Shown piece by piece: positions 1 through 13,333 of a stretch of 64,000 bases of DNA; positions within the stretch are counted from its first letter, which is position 1, and each line of letters starts with the position of its first letter. Source of the DNA: Polytrichum commune (lineage: Eukaryota > Streptophyta > Polytrichopsida > Polytrichales > Polytrichaceae); the NCBI GenBank assembly GCA_950295325.1, contig OX485804.1, positions 65,068,533-65,132,532 on the forward strand. Reading direction: 5' to 3'. A program made the translations under genes and the position numbers. Under the pieces are notes generated by a model that worked only from the letters and a program-made list of their open reading frames with translations, ran no database searches and was not told the origin of the DNA.

Positions 1-329
1 TTTGTTTTTGAAAACGTCACGTGACACTTTGGATTTGAGGTTGAACGTCACATGAAATTTGTCAAACATACACACTGGTTGGGCCCCCATGATTTTCCAT
101 ATGATTTTCCATTCGGTACAAAGGTTGAAATTCATCAACTTCCTACTTTGCCAACTTCTTTGCGGACTTCTCCTATTTTCAGCCCGTTTCTTCGGACTCT
201 CAACAAAGTTTTGGGCATTCAATCCCACGGCCATAGTGTGAAGCGGCCCTTGGAAGAAGAGGAAGAAGAAACATGGGTTAAGCTAAAGAGAGGAACATGG
301 TTGCAAAGGCTTCGCCATAGTCAGGAAAA
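1..329. other. Upstream flank of the TilS gene
   Basis: No coding region is recognised here. It contains the presumed 5' flank or 5' UTR of the TilS gene. An in-frame TAG at 318-320 lies just before the first TilS ATG (330). An AG at 319-320 could serve as a 3' splice site, so a further upstream exon carrying a transit peptide is possible but not shown. Confidence 0.4.
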
Positions 330-3300
330 ATGGTGGTGGCGGCACAGCATCGCCTCCACGACACCGCCACGCTCGACATCCATGGCGCCTTCGCCAAAAG
401 AATGGCGGCGGCGGGTCTCGGCCCCCAGGATCGCATCGGTGAGTTACAAAATCCATCTCTCGGCTCGTATTGCCCTTCAATTCAGAGTTTTTTTCGAGGT
501 TTTGCATGATACCGTGGATTCGCTGAGCTCTGAGAGAGAGAGTGAGAGACAGTAACTTCGGAGGGCACTGTGATAAGTTTTTGTGAAGATGGTGTCAAGA
601 AGAGAAGAGGAAACGGTAGAAGATTGTCTATTGAGAGTTTTGCGTCACATGTTGCTTTTGATATTATGATCCGTGGAGATGAGAGATTTTGTAATTAGGG
701 GTTAAAAGGGCTGAAAAATGCAAAGTGCCGTAGAGAGATTTATGGTTCAAGATTTTGAGTGCCGAAAGGTAATTTGCACGTAGGATTCAATAAGGTTTTT
801 ACCAATGTGCATATGCCACATGGAAAATTTCATCAAACAAATAATCATTCTATGTCGAACCAGATAGCACCCTACGGTAGTGTGATAGATTTTTGCGAAG
901 ATATGTGAAGAGAAGAAGAGGAAGCGGTAGACAATTTTGTATTTGAGAGTTTGCCTCACATGTTTCTTTTGATATTATGATCCGTGGAGGTGAGGGAATC
1001 TGTAAGTAGGAAATGGAAGGGCAGAAAACCGCAATGTAATGTTTCGGTGTGATAGGTTTATGCGAAGATGATTTGGAGAGAAAAAGAGGAAGCGGTAGAA
1101 AATTTTGTAATGAGAGTTTTGCGTCACATGTTGCTTTTGATTTTATGATCCGTGGAGATGAGAGAATTTGTAAGTAGGAATTGGAAGGGAGGAAAACCTC
1201 AAAGCAATGATTCAGTGTGATAGATTTTTGTGTAAGATGATTTGGAGAGAAAAAGAGAGGAAATGGTAGTGATGCTTGTGAAGATGATGTTTGAGGATGT
1301 CTTTGAGATGAAAGTGTTGGATGGCAGCAATTGCGGTGTCAGGGGGGCCGGACAGCATGGCGCTTTGCTTACTTGCCAAGCACTGGTGGCAGCAATGGCG
1401 AGAGTCTGGAATATTCTCGGAGAAGGTGACAGGCATTGTGGTAGACCATGGGTTGCGTCCAGAGAGTGGTGCAGAGGCTTTGCAAGTGCAACATTGGGTA
1501 CAAAATCTTGGTGAGCAGCCTACAGTATTACACTCTTTCTTCTCTTTAGTGTTGGCTTTATTATTTCAAACTTTTGTCACTTATTTAGGTAGCTGGATCT
1601 ATTGATGTGGTGCACACTATAGTAGAACACCACGATATTTCACAAAAATTAGAGAAACTAGTGGATGTGCAAGACATTACATTTCACAAGTTAACTTGGG
1701 CCTAAGCTTACTTCACAAAAGATAATCCAAAATGCAATGTTCACGTCTAGCAGAGGCGGCATCAAGGCATGACAACCAATCTTGAGATTTTTAGAGACAT
1801 TGTTCACTTTGAGAGTGGTGGCAACACGGTGTGCAAGGAGTGGTGGTAAGACAATGGTGGTGGAAGGCCACTCAATGACGCACTTTTTTTAGTAAGCCAC
1901 TATATTTCACAAAAACTCTTCAATTATAGTAGGCCACCCTAATTCGATAGCACATTACGTACCCACACTAAAGAGAAGAGTGTAGCAACCTTGAAAAAAT
2001 GCAGTCGTGCTATTGTATTTCACTTTGAACATACTTGAAAGAAATCCAAATTGCAGGATTAGGCAGCTTGGAATCATGAAAGGGTGATCAAATCTTTGGT
2101 TTGCAAGAGGGGTTTAGTGTTGACCTGATAGAGTTTCTAGTTTCCAGGGACGGCATATATGCAAGGTGAATGCTTGTAAAGGACGACAAAAACAGGTATT
2201 GGAAGTGTGCAGACTGAACTTCCAGCTAGGAATTGAATTAAGGGTGCGTTTACATTACGGTCCAAGACCAAATACCTTAAGTTTGAAATCTAACCATCCT
2301 GTTGATCGAGAGCAAAAAACTGAACCCAAGGAATTTACACTAAGGTCCAAGGTTAAAGCATGAAAAGACGGGATGGCATTGATGTGGGACCACTTTCGTG
2401 GTGGTCCGGATTCAAGAAAATAATCCGCCTAATTTGAGAAACCAAACTTTGAGCTTGGGTCCCTAACTAGGGTCCATGGAGGGGCGTTTTGAATCCCAAG
2501 TTTCTTGGGCCCGAACCTCAATGGAATTCCACCCTAAGTGCAGAATTTTATAGATTGGTCCGAAGAGGATCCTTGTGCGTGCTAATCTCTTTTGTCAAAT
2601 TCTGAATGCCTGACATTGAGGTAGTCTTGAGATGAGCTCTTTCGTCAGAATTCAATCAGTAGAGGCGCAGCAGATTGCAGATTTGCAGTCTGAGAATCTA
2701 ATAGAATGAGGTAAAAGTGACAAGTGGAACATTAGCATAGCTTTACTTGATAAGTGCAGCTCAACTCTTGTGTAAAATTGTGGAATGTCTAGGCTTGTAA
2801 TGACTGGATTAGAGTTGGGTTTTTGGTGAAGGTTTTGATTGCCATGTACTCAAGTATGAATGGACAGAGGGTCGACCTGACACTGGAAGGCTTCAAGAGT
2901 CTGCTCGGAATGCAAGGTATGTGGCAACCGCAAATCATCATCATCTTATTCAATATTCTTCTCAGGTATCCTTCCAGGCCACCATTCTCATTGGCTTTGC
3001 TAACATACTTCTGGTTGATCTAACATGGAATCCGATGCAGGTATGCTCTTATGGAGCAGACATGCTGGAGGCATGGTATCGGCACTCTACTCACTGGCCA
3101 CCATGCCGACGATCAGGTTCATCTCGTCCCTCTTTGCTAAAGTGCAGAGTGCTTCCCTTAACCACAGAATAGCTTTTTAACAGGATAATCAGAAGGGGTT
3201 GGATTTATCTTGTGGTGAGAAAGATATTACTTCTATAAAGGTCTGAAGCACCAAAAGTTGAGTATTAAAACAACACCTACGAAAAGGGAGCAATGTCTGC

Positions 3301-6300
3301 AGAATGCTGCCTTTCATCACGGAATAGTACCTGGATTTGGCTATAGAACAACAAAGAAATGGGGAGCAATAAGGGAAGCAAGCTCCTTTACACATCGGGA
3401 TAGCTTGAACATGATTAGCATAAGAGGATGGCATGTCCATCTTGAAAAGAAAAGGAAGATCTTAATGCACTGAATGTGAAGCACAAAGATACAGCTACAA
3501 TATTTTTCTGCTAAGAAGAGCCATGACTGCTCCCTTCTGCTGGAGAATAGTCTTAAGACAAGCTATGGATAGGGGGCGGAATCACCTTGAGAACAGGAAA
3601 GAATTACCTCTACTGGCCACTGAATATCTTAAGGTCTAATGCACGAAAGGGAGAGTACAAAGACTTGGCTACAATATTTTTTTGCAAGGGGAGCAATGAT
3701 TGCAAAATCTTCCCTTTCCATAGCTCTTAGACAGGATGCTCAGAAGAGATTGAATACAAGAAGAGATAAAGACAAAACTCTAGCTGTTTGCTGAGTTCTG
3801 AAGGTCTGGTGCACCGAAAGTAGAGTACAAAGACTTGGCCACAATCGCTTTTAAAACGGGCTGATAACTATGTGTTGGGTGACATCATCAGGCAGAGCTT
3901 TTCATAATGAGGATGGCACGAAACAGTGGCATCATTGGACTGGCAGGCATGGCATTCGTTTCTCATTTTTATTCCAGGTGGCCAACAAGAGACAATCAAA
4001 CAGGATTGTTGTTGGTGAGGCCTCTGCTGCAGTTCACGAAGCAAGACCTATACACAGTATGTTCAGTCCACAACTATTCCATTTGAGACATATCTACAAG
4101 CTTGTCAGCTCACCTATCCTCACTCCTGATTTCTCATGTCTCTCTATTTCCATTTTTTCTATTAAAATTAGAAGCCTCATCCTTCTCTGTGTGAGTTTTT
4201 TCTTCAGCTATAACCTAATCTTTTTAGCTCAAGATCTTCTCACCTTTTTTGTTCTGCTACAAAATGTGGTGAGACTTGAACTGTGAAAATGGACAAACAA
4301 TGAAACTATTGATGTGCCTTCTATGTGGTATCAACAGGTTTGCAGAAATGCAGGACAGGAGTGGGTTGAAGATCCTACAAACATTAATCGCACATTTGCA
4401 CGCAATCGTATACGCCAAGCTTTGGCAGACCCTCTATACTGTAAGTTGAATGAGTTCCACCTATGTTTGCTACTTAAAGATATTGCTTGCTATGCTTTGC
4501 TCCTTGTAAACACAGAAGTTGGAAATGCCAAAATTCTGTTATTGCATGTTACCTGTAGAAGAAAGCTGATTATGGCATTTTTTTTTTACTTCCTGGTGCT
4601 TCTGCTGTCTGTATCCAGCTGAAGCAAATCAGCAGATACATAATTTAGTAGCTGCTTGTCGGAAAACACGGTCTGTACTTGACAAGGAGAGGGACAAAGT
4701 ATTGGCTAAAGCAGTGTCAATCTCTAAAGTAAGTTTTCGTGCTCTCTTTCAATTTTAATAGTTGATGTGGGGCAACTTTTGGTTGTTCATGCATCCAAGC
4801 AACATATATAAATAGAGGCAGATTTCTCATTCAGCATCTGCTTGTAAATTGTCTAGATTCATTTAATATATGTCTAACCTGGATTTTGAATCGGAATGTG
4901 CAGGACTTTGCTTATGCTGCAATGAACGTCCCACTCCTTGCATCAAATGATGTTAGTGATGCAGTGCTTGCCAGAGTGTTGGTGGCCATATTGCAGGCAT
5001 GTTCTTTTTGCATCTGAAGTCTTGTGTCATTCTCTACTTTTAATGTACAGAAGTGTGTGAGAAGTTTGGATCTGCAATTGCTCAGTGACTGGAATGTCTG
5101 CTGTTATTGCTGGTGACTGGAAACTTGACACTCCTTGTCTTGGCCAATGGCTTTAGTTCATAGCACAGAAAGATAAGCCTCCTCGAGGAAAAGCACTGAA
5201 GAGTTTGATGGAAAAAATACGACGGCCGCCATTGAAGGTACATTTCAATCTGCAAATCTGGACGTCTCTATGAGTGGCCAGAGGAAGATAGCTGCCTCTC
5301 TATTGGTGGTCAAGAGAGAGCATTGCTCACTATCTTTGCGAGGCCGTCTTTGTAATCAGTTTCTATTTGGGATCAGTCAATATTTTAGGACTTGGCTAGT
5401 GCATTAAATTTTTGCATGGGAGCAGTGTTTTTGATTTATATGCGACATGTGAGGTGGAATCATACCTATTCTGTTTTGATTTTTGGTGTGGACAAACATA
5501 ATGTAAACACTTACTATACTTCAATGGTGCGGAAACCCTCCAATACCAGAAACTTATTATATTAAAACTAAAAAACAGGTTGGTTTTTATATTAACACTT
5601 GACTGGAGGTCACTAGAAAAAGGTTGTTTCAGTGCACACCTGGATCACGTTTTTCCTGTAGTCTCCATTGTCCTGCATTAGCAAGCACTTGTAGTCAAAT
5701 CTCTCCAGTATATTGATTGCTGTTGACTCTGAATATGCCTCATGAAATTGCAGGAAGCCTTTACATTAGCTGGCTGCCATGTCTCCCCTGTTCCAGGATC
5801 CAAAGGTTATAGGCTTATGGTATGCTTGTCTCCTGACTCCCCCACACCTGCAACGTCATTAGAATTAAGTCCATGGGAGCCAAGTGCAATGCAAAATTTG
5901 GATACATGCAACTCAGAGAAGGTGCAACCTTCTCTTACTGAAGAGGCAGATTTTGAAGGGAGTACAATTCCTATACTTGATACTCGGGATGGGGCGCCGA
6001 GCGTTTTGGCGCAAGGGAAAGAGCTTGGACTAGTATCAGATGCTGTCACAGAGTTGCTGAAATCCTTAAAGATTGAAATTGCAGCAACCATGAGTAAGAC
6101 TGTCGAAGATGGGAGGTTAGTTGAAGCAAATGAAAAGGAAATACCGTTTGGCCAGGACAGCAGGAAACAACTTCTCCCGTTTAAGAAGACATGCTACTTC
6201 ATGAACCGCTATTTGGTTTCATGGTCACCAAAAGTTGTAGCTCCCACATCAAATCAGTCGCTTTGTATGACTTTAAGTGGTGATGAAAGGGGTCGATGCT

Positions 6301-6909
6301 GTTTAATGCGAGAGCAACCAGATGCATGGGTTCGGAACTACAAGGAAACCGACTGGAAACAACTTTCCCAAGTGCTGAAAACCAGTTTTGCTTCTAAGCG
6401 GCAGGACAAAGTTTCTAGCTGGTGTGTCTATCAATATGAAAATGATCTATACGGTGGCAGTGAAGAGAGGAGGCAACAGATGCAGTTAGAGCATGAAATG
6501 CGTGCTCCAAAAAGGGATACAAGCAAGAAGCCAAAAAATCCCAAGAGAAAAGAAGAGGCACCAATATATTGTGGTGGGATTGTCACAGCCAAGGCCCAAC
6601 GAGCTCTAGCACTTCTTAAACATATTCCAAGGCCTGTTAGGAGGGGTCTCCCAGTACTTGTTAATGCTCAAGGCTTGCTATTGGCATTCCCGGTACGTGT
6701 TCTGCAATTTATGAATCTTCGATGAGAATGAACACATGCATTGATTTCAGAAGCCTTATTGTTGCAATGGGGAGTGAGGGACTCACTGTAGGATGAATTG
6801 GATGTTGGATGTGTAGGCTCTTGGTTTTCAGCGTTGCCCTTGGATTTCTGTATCTGCTGTTTTCCACCCTCGAACACCAGTTGGTGGTGGTTGGGCATCT
6901 TGGACATGA
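330..6909 (+). CDS. tilS: tRNA(Ile)-lysidine synthetase (TilS/RSY3-like), 11 exons
   Basis: TilS ligates lysine to C34 of the CAU-anticodon tRNA-Ile so that it reads AUA; plant nuclear versions (Arabidopsis RSY3) are thought to act in plastids. Exons I can place: 330-438, 1328-1497, 2813-2916, 3041-3116, 3892-4056, 4338-4440, 4619-4728, 4904-4996, 5157-5237, 5754-6692, 6817-6909, giving about 680 residues in frame. The PP-loop SGGPDS is at about residues 41-46, GHHADDQAELF at about 147-157, and VEDPTNINRTFARNRIR at about 218-234. A long C-terminal part (from about 338) ends in GLLLAFP plus the conserved last exon with PVGGG. The exon 2/3 junction is uncertain: a second donor at 1511 looks natural for the protein but leaves no in-frame AG acceptor. 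Intron 8 is GC-AG (GC at 4997). If the last intron is retained, translation stops at 6725. No transit peptide is evident after the only in-frame ATG. Confidence 0.9.
567..1270 (+). repeat. Tandem repeat of about 168 bp in TilS intron 1
   Basis: Units begin near 567, 881, 1048 and 1216. Each starts with a GTGATAG(G/A)TTT-like stretch, then AGAGGAAGCGGTAGA, then TCACATGTTGCTTTTGAT and ATGATCCGTGGAG. The first two starts are about 314 bp apart, roughly two unit lengths, so an intervening unit may have decayed. The repeat stops just before the exon 2 acceptor. Confidence 0.75.
3230..3870 (+). repeat. Diverged tandem repeats in TilS intron 4
   Basis: The related segments GGTCTGAAGCACCAAAAG (about 3240), GTGAAGCACAAAGATACAGC (about 3475), GGTCTAATGCACGAAAGG (about 3632) and GGTCTGGTGCACCGAAAG (about 3804) recur. 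Several are followed by CTTGGC(T/C)ACAAT. The spacing is about 160-235 bp. Together they fill most of the intron between exons 4 and 5. Confidence 0.6.
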
Positions 6910-8084
6910 AACCATCTGGTTGCTGGAGATGTCCAAGATAAATGGGTCCATGCCAACTTTCTGTGGGCGCAATCCTTGTTCTGAATCTTGGGGGCAGACT
7001 GGGCTCTGCTGCCAGTCTCTGGAAGCATTTGTCCTTGGCAGCCGATAAGATGAGAAGACTGATCAGTTTCAATGGGATATCAAGCTCAAGCCAAGTGTAG
7101 GTAGCTTGTTGCACAGTGGAGAAGAGCTAGAGGACTTGTAGACAAGGACTAATTGAGGGGAGCTTTAATTCCTAGTTCCATTGAAGGATAGGTAGCTCAG
7201 GGATGAGTGGATCATGGCTCTTATTATCTCTTCTTTTCAGAGATACACTTTCCAGACCAAATCACCACAAATCATTTATGGAAGGCCCTGCGTCTTTGAC
7301 GCACAAATTCTGATAAGCCCAATACATAGGCAACTATTGGAAAAATATCTTTTGGCCCAACCCACACCCAAATTGCACAAACAACACAATTATCTTCATG
7401 CACATGGTCACATCTACTCTCCACATGCTCAAACAAACATAGAAGAGGACTATGTATAATATGCCAAAATAATGCTGGTCATCAAATGGTACACTCCAAT
7501 CCAACGAGATTCTAAATCCTCATTAATGCATGAAATCCAAATTCTAGACCTCAAGACATAATAGTTATGGATTAGCGATTACAATGCACATGCAATATAT
7601 GCTCCCCATGCACATGCTTAGTTTGTTTAAGACTAGACTCCTATGCGTACTTGGTGCCCACATTCATAGCCAACCCCCTTTTACCACATCCATGCCAACT
7701 TTGATAGAAACCATAGAATTTACCTATTTCCACGACAAATTTCCTAACATCACTATCAAAGGAATTCTTGATAAATATAACTCATCAATACATGCACTTA
7801 GAGCCACGGGTTGGTTAGTTAACCTTCTTATAATCATCATGGCTAACAATCCACATGGTGTGGTGGGCTAGTGATGATATGGAGTCCCCAACCATATACC
7901 TAAACACTTGATAAAAACACTACAACATCTCAAAAAAACCCATGAAACAAATACACCACGCATCCATGAAGCACCTTACTCACATACCTAGCACCAAACA
8001 AGCAAAGATAGACAACAAATCAAGCTCCAATGGACCCACCATTGGAGATGGCCTCCCATACCTATGAACATGTTATTGTTCTCC
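6910..8084. other. TilS 3' flank, no gene seen
   Basis: This begins with the TilS 3' UTR region. The rest is AT-rich DNA with only short chance reading frames. I see no recognisable gene, RNA or element. Confidence 0.4.
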
Positions 8085-9750
8085 CTCTTTAGTAACGTTT
8101 GGGAAACACAAAAAATGTCGTATTATCTAGGTGTAGTCTTCTCGTTAATATGACAATTGGCGTAAAATTGTCGTACTATCGAGGGAATACAAAAATATAA
8201 GCAATATGAGCTTAAAAATATATACAACGAGTTTAAGCAATATAGATTGTATGATTTAATAACTTATAACTCCAAACAAATACAAATATTCTCAAGAACT
8301 CTTGAAATTGGAGTTCAAAGATCTTTGGTGTTGCCTACCCAAGTTAGCAATTGTCATCTTATCGAAATTCCCTACTAGCTTTTGATAATTAATAATTTCT
8401 TTAACACCAAAATATCAAGAGTTGTCTAATAAGAAATTAGACAACAATGATGCATGACGTTTAGCATCACTAAGCTTTACTGTAGGTGGAGCAACATCAT
8501 CCACATCTACTGAATGTAGATCAACATTAAGAACAAAACCTTGTGCATAATTGACTCCCAAAGCAACATCCACCAACTCATCAATACTCAATTCTAGCTC
8601 AGTATTCTCTTCCCCTTCCATCTGAATGTAAGTCTCGATTGACATCTCATCATCAAGTTCATTTGATTCTTCTTGCATTCTATTCTTCTCCCTCTCGTTA
8701 ACTAGGGCGAAATCAACATTCCATGTTGCAAGTAATATATGCACCATCCTCCAACAATTCCTGACTATCTATGCATCCAACTCACACCATACTTCATAAC
8801 TCCACATGATAGCATGTGTGATGTTGGGCACCACCTTCTTTAAGTCCTTTAATGTAGCATCATCATATTGTGATAAAACCCATTGCAAAAGTTTCTTCTT
8901 GTACTAAATTTCGAAGGATGCTATTATACCTTGATCCAAAGGTCGAACTACGCTTGTAACATTGGGAGGAAGGAATACCAAAGTCATGTTGCTCAATTCC
9001 AGGGTTAAATAACCACGAGACCTACCAACTATGGCAGAGCTAACAACATGTGAAGATGCATTATCCAAAATCATAATCACCTTTCGATTTTGGCCCGTGA
9101 ACTAATTGTTGAGCTGCAAAATCCAAGCTTCAAATATACCCCCCTTCATCCAAGCTATTTTATTTGAGTGCCACCAAACATACTCATGAGGTTGCCACCT
9201 TCCAAAACATCGTGGTTGCTTAGACGTATAAATCACAAGCAACTTCAACTTATCAGTCCCAATTGAATTAACAACAAGAGCAAGTGTTACACTCTCATTC
9301 TCTAACTTCCGACCCTTCACCTTCCCTCGTGCTAATGTTTTATCAAGATGTGCTCTAAAATACAATCTAGTCTCATCCATGTTGTAAACATCTTCAGGCT
9401 CATAATCTGACAAAAGAATTGGAAGGAGGCCACTCTAACCCTAACCATGTCCATTTTACACTAGTAACCCTAATTATCATTAAGTTCCCAATGATATGTG
9501 AAGTTCCCGAGTGGTTCCTAAGTGAAAATGGATGTATTTTGGATGTATACAACATAGATGAATGGAATTTTAGCATTAATTGCCTCTTTAATATGGCAAA
9601 ATGGAGATTATGAATGTCGTATTATTGAGTGTCGTAGTCGTATAAAAAAAGGAGTTTTGAAGTAAAAAGTTTGGTTGTGCAAAAATGTGTCATAATATCG
9701 AGGGTGTTGTATAAATGAGTGTCATACTAACGAGGTTAGATTATACTACT
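8085..9750 (-). mobile_element. Tigger/pogo-type DNA transposon relic
   Basis: This spans the transposase relic and its outer repeats. Both ends carry related motifs of the form GTCGTATTAT, CTCGTTA(A/G)TATGACA and ATCGAGGG (8119-8187 and, inverted, 9618-9740), typical of subterminal repeats in pogo/Tigger elements. I did not find perfect terminal repeats or a clear TA target duplication, so the outer limits are approximate. Confidence 0.7.
8415..9413 (-). pseudogene. DDE (Tigger/pogo) transposase, truncated and broken
   Basis: Read on the minus strand, 9413 to about 9102 encodes the start of a DDE domain with YNMDETRLYF (first catalytic Asp) and GRKLENESVTLAL. After a stop or gap, the reading resumes with VIMILDNASSH (second Asp) and VVRPLDQGIIASFE (the third acidic position is an Asp, as is usual in this family). 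A further in-frame stop lies before the acidic C-terminal tail (8747-8415, rich in E and D, with VKLSDAKRHASLLSNFLL). The N-terminal CENP-B-type helix-turn-helix is missing upstream of 9413. Known family behaviour is cut-and-paste transposition into TA. This copy cannot be active on its own. Confidence 0.85.
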
Positions 9751-10363
9751 AAAAAGAGCCCACCCTCCGAAAGGATAGAAGTAACCCAACCTTAGAGCTT
9801 GGTCAAACATGATCAGGATATGGAAGGACAAACTCCCATTCATGTTGGTGTAATATTGACATCGACATTTATCTCAAAATACACCCCCCACAAATGTAGA
9901 CCAAACAATTACCATACAATTCATTGAACTCGCATACTGTAATGATAGATTTTCACCAGCAACTCTAGAAGCCAAAACTAACAAATACCAACCACTGATA
10001 AAAAGCATTGCTGCCCTAGGTTGGAAAACCGACCCGCTTATTGTTATTACAGCAGGCGCCAGAGCCGCAACACACATCCCATCAATGAAACTATTGGAAG
10101 ACAAATTTAAAATACCTATGTCATCCATCCGAAATACCTTCAAAAACATTAATACCATTGCGATACAATACGCCATGTCCATCTTGCTCCACAAAAGAAG
10201 ACTTGAAAATCACCAACCTCTACCTCAAATACAAGACCCCCCCTAAACTCCCTAGATCAAACTAAACAAAACAAACCCTATATTAAACCATCCCTTGGGT
10301 ATAGTCTCCCTTTGTGTCATTAACCAATATTGGTTACTTGCTCTTATTTGTTATTGGTTACTT
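9751..10363. other. Intergenic, nothing recognised
   Basis: This stretch holds only short reading frames with no familiar motif. No repeat or RNA gene was recognised. Confidence 0.35.
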
Positions 10364-10525
10364 GTGACTATAGTGTCTACTCTCGAAAGGGGGAAGTAGT
10401 TCCTCACTTCTACTCCTAGTCCCGTGGACATAGGTTTAGGGGTGGAACGAACAGACACTTCATTCACGTCGGTCCCCCTGGGGATCGAAGTTTCTTCTCT
10501 TCTCTTCTCTCTCTCTCTCTCTCTT
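10364..10525 (+). mobile_element. 5'-truncated SINE copy
   Basis: This segment matches the body and tail of the complete SINE at 62194-62560 in inverted orientation. It shares CTATAGTGTC, CTCGAAAGGGG, AGACACTTCATTCACG-like sequence and (G)ATCGAAGTTTCT-like sequence. It ends in a pyrimidine microsatellite (CTTCT and CT repeats). The tRNA-like head with A and B boxes is absent, so it is a truncated copy. Confidence 0.7.
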
Positions 10526-13333
10526 GACATTTATCTTATTTTATGTAAGCTGTAGTATTCCCATTCCAAATAATTATTATATACACACACAATAGACCTG
10601 TTTGTCGGTATTTGGAGGCATTGAAACCTTCAAGAATTAATAAGTACCTCTTTTTATTCTTTCATGGCTAGGACCAACCTCTTTCCTAGACAAAGTTTAG
10701 TACACCAACATTACAATCTTTTGACCAAACTATTAGAATCATTGTATATTACATGAGTTATTAGTTGGGTCCAGTTCATCCTAGTACCTAATCATTACAC
10801 ATGCGTGTGACGATTCTTGCTTGGTATATAGATCCAAATGCTATCAAGGATTTAAAAATAAAATAATAACAAAGTAATTTCCAAACAAAGTTTACTAGCA
10901 ATACAATCTTTTGGAACAACCAATAACTTGGATTACCATACAATGAAACTCTCATCTAATGATACCTCTTAATTTTGCAATCCTTGTATACACAACAAAG
11001 TTTAGTAGCATTTGAATCTTCTTGAACACACTTTCCAGAGAAATGGGGGACTATGTGGACATATTCCTCTACAAAGTAGACAATCGTGAAAAGAAATTTG
11101 CACAATATTGATCTCAAGTCAAAAGTATTTGAGCATGCGTCCATAGTCTCTAGTAGCATCTTGGTCAAAAGGTGAAGGTGCAATAGAGTTATCCTTTAAT
11201 TCTTCAACTAGAGTTGTAAATAGGAGTTGGTTTGTTTGCATACAATACTTTCTTTGTTCAATTACCCACAAACTTCACAAGTAATGCACTTCATGCTCCT
11301 TGTGTTGGAAGCCTGGGGTGGTAACTCATGACACCTATATAAGGGAATTGGTGAAAACACCTCCCTACATTACTTGTAGTTCATTCATCCCAATCTAATT
11401 TCACTAGAATAATTTGGGATCATTAATGCTAAAACCCCAAGGTCATATAGGTTAGATAAGATATTTCATTAGTTTTTCTACCATCTACAGTTACTTGTTT
11501 ATTATTTATTATTTTTCTTAGAAGACAAAAACAAAAACACTAACTTTGATGAATCATTGATGTTCATAATTACTTATAAATTACAAACTTATCTAAAATA
11601 ACACTTATAAAATGAAAAATCAATCTTTCCCCTTTACTCATACTTTGACATACATAGAAGTTGTAAATCCCTTAGCTATCTTGAAAGACCCATATGCACA
11701 TCTAAGATGTGGTTTACATGTTGACCCACCTTGTATGAATCACCGGTGATGCTCATCTTAGGGGTTTTGGTAACAAGTTGGGTTTTTTTTTTAGGCTTGC
11801 ACCCCAACTCTAATCGGCCAGATTGATTTAGGGTCATTGACATTGATTTCAGGGTGGTTCTTGGGTTGGGCCGACTTTTATAACAAAAAGGAGCCTCCAG
11901 ACTATCCAACATGCGGATCACTTTTAACACAAATCAATTAAAAATGAAAGATGTTGCTTTTTCAATAGACTCTAATGAATTATCGATGAATCATGTTGAA
12001 GGTGAACTTGATCATCTACTCAAGAACTCCTCACATGCATCAAAAGTTACAAATGATGAAGTATAACTCCATAGTTCAACAAGGGAATGTGGCTTTGCCC
12101 TAAAATAACATTTAAAAAGAAACTATTTTAAGTACTAATTATTTTCTTATTAAATTGGAAATTTCATTGAGCCTCACCAAACCTTATCCATTGAGATCCA
12201 ACATGCATTGGAGTGCAGGTGCCCATAACCGATCACTTTAGAGATCCTACGCCAAACATGGAGAAGTATAAGGCGGTGCAAATTTTGCATGTGTAGGAAG
12301 ATAGAAATCAAGAGGATTGCAATTTTTAAGGTAATTTTATTCCTTCAATTAAAATTATTGAGAGTTTTTAAAACCCAAAGTTGGGCTGAACATATTACCA
12401 ATGTCTAGAAACTGCCATAACCGTTCATTTTGAGACGAATACCTCCTCACTGTAACACTCAACACTAGGGACATGTGGTCATGGCATTATCGATTCCAAC
12501 CTGATCGAAATTTAGCCCTAGCCTGATTATAATTTCGGTACTCTATAGGTTCCCAATGTCGTCATGGTCAGGAATGGGCACTCTACCTAGACCCTATTAC
12601 CACTCAAAGACAATCTCCACAATGCCTCTATCCCATGATATGGGACAGAGCCAACAATTTAAAAAATACAACACTTAAAAAGTAATTCCCGACGTTTCCA
12701 CTTCCAACTTTAACATGAGCACCTTGAAACCGTGACGTACCCCTTGAAGATTAGGGTTCATTGTATCGAGACCACGTATGGGATGTCCATCTCCATCCAC
12801 GTCATAGTCGGGACCGGACCGGATTGAATGCTTCTAAAAACCCCTTGAGCGATTCTCGTTAGTTATTTGTATCAGGTTTGAAGTTGTTCCACTTGACAAA
12901 ACCGAAAGAGGACTCACTTTCCAACCTTCAGAAAGGTGGAAACGAATCGAACTGAAAGAGGCACTACAAATTAAGTGATACTTAAAACGTTACGAAGAAA
13001 TTCCTCACTCACTTCGGAGGGAATCTTAAAACAAACTTAAAGGTGGCGAGTAGGGAATATACCTCACAGCACTCTAACTTATAAGTTTCACTTCAACTTA
13101 AGGCTTATAATTAGTTGATCACTCGACACCCTTCTTTCCAGGAGATAGATGCTTCTTCTTGCATCTCTCCAGCTCTCCGGGTTTCAGCATTTTCTCAAGT
13201 CCGGAGTGAAGTTAAGGTTGAATCTTTGAACTTAAAGAGGGAAGAAGAGGAAGGATCATCGAGTCCTGTTTTTTTTTAAAGTTCGAGGAAGCAATACGGA
13301 AACCGAAGAGAAAGAGAAGGATTGAGGGCAGTC
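10526..13333. other. Intergenic, nothing recognised; upstream flank of the fusion gene
   Basis: AT-rich sequence without a supportable gene. The last 200 bases before 13334 are presumed promoter and 5' UTR of the MTNA-MTNK gene, but I see no clear TATA box. Confidence 0.35.

Noticed and set aside
52-555. Open frame of 167 codons at the left end
   Set aside because: It runs over TilS exon 1 in another frame. The frame starting at 330 gives the conserved AFAKRMAAAGLGPQDRI, so this one is a shadow.
3870-4286. Open frame of 138 codons over TilS exon 5
   Set aside because: It is another frame over exon 5 (3892-4056); the TilS frame gives AELFIMRMARNSG and LLLVRPLLQF.
10489-10525. CT microsatellite (also 22630-22655)
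   Set aside because: The first is the tail of the truncated SINE. The second is a simple repeat next to a MITE; on their own they carry no further signal.
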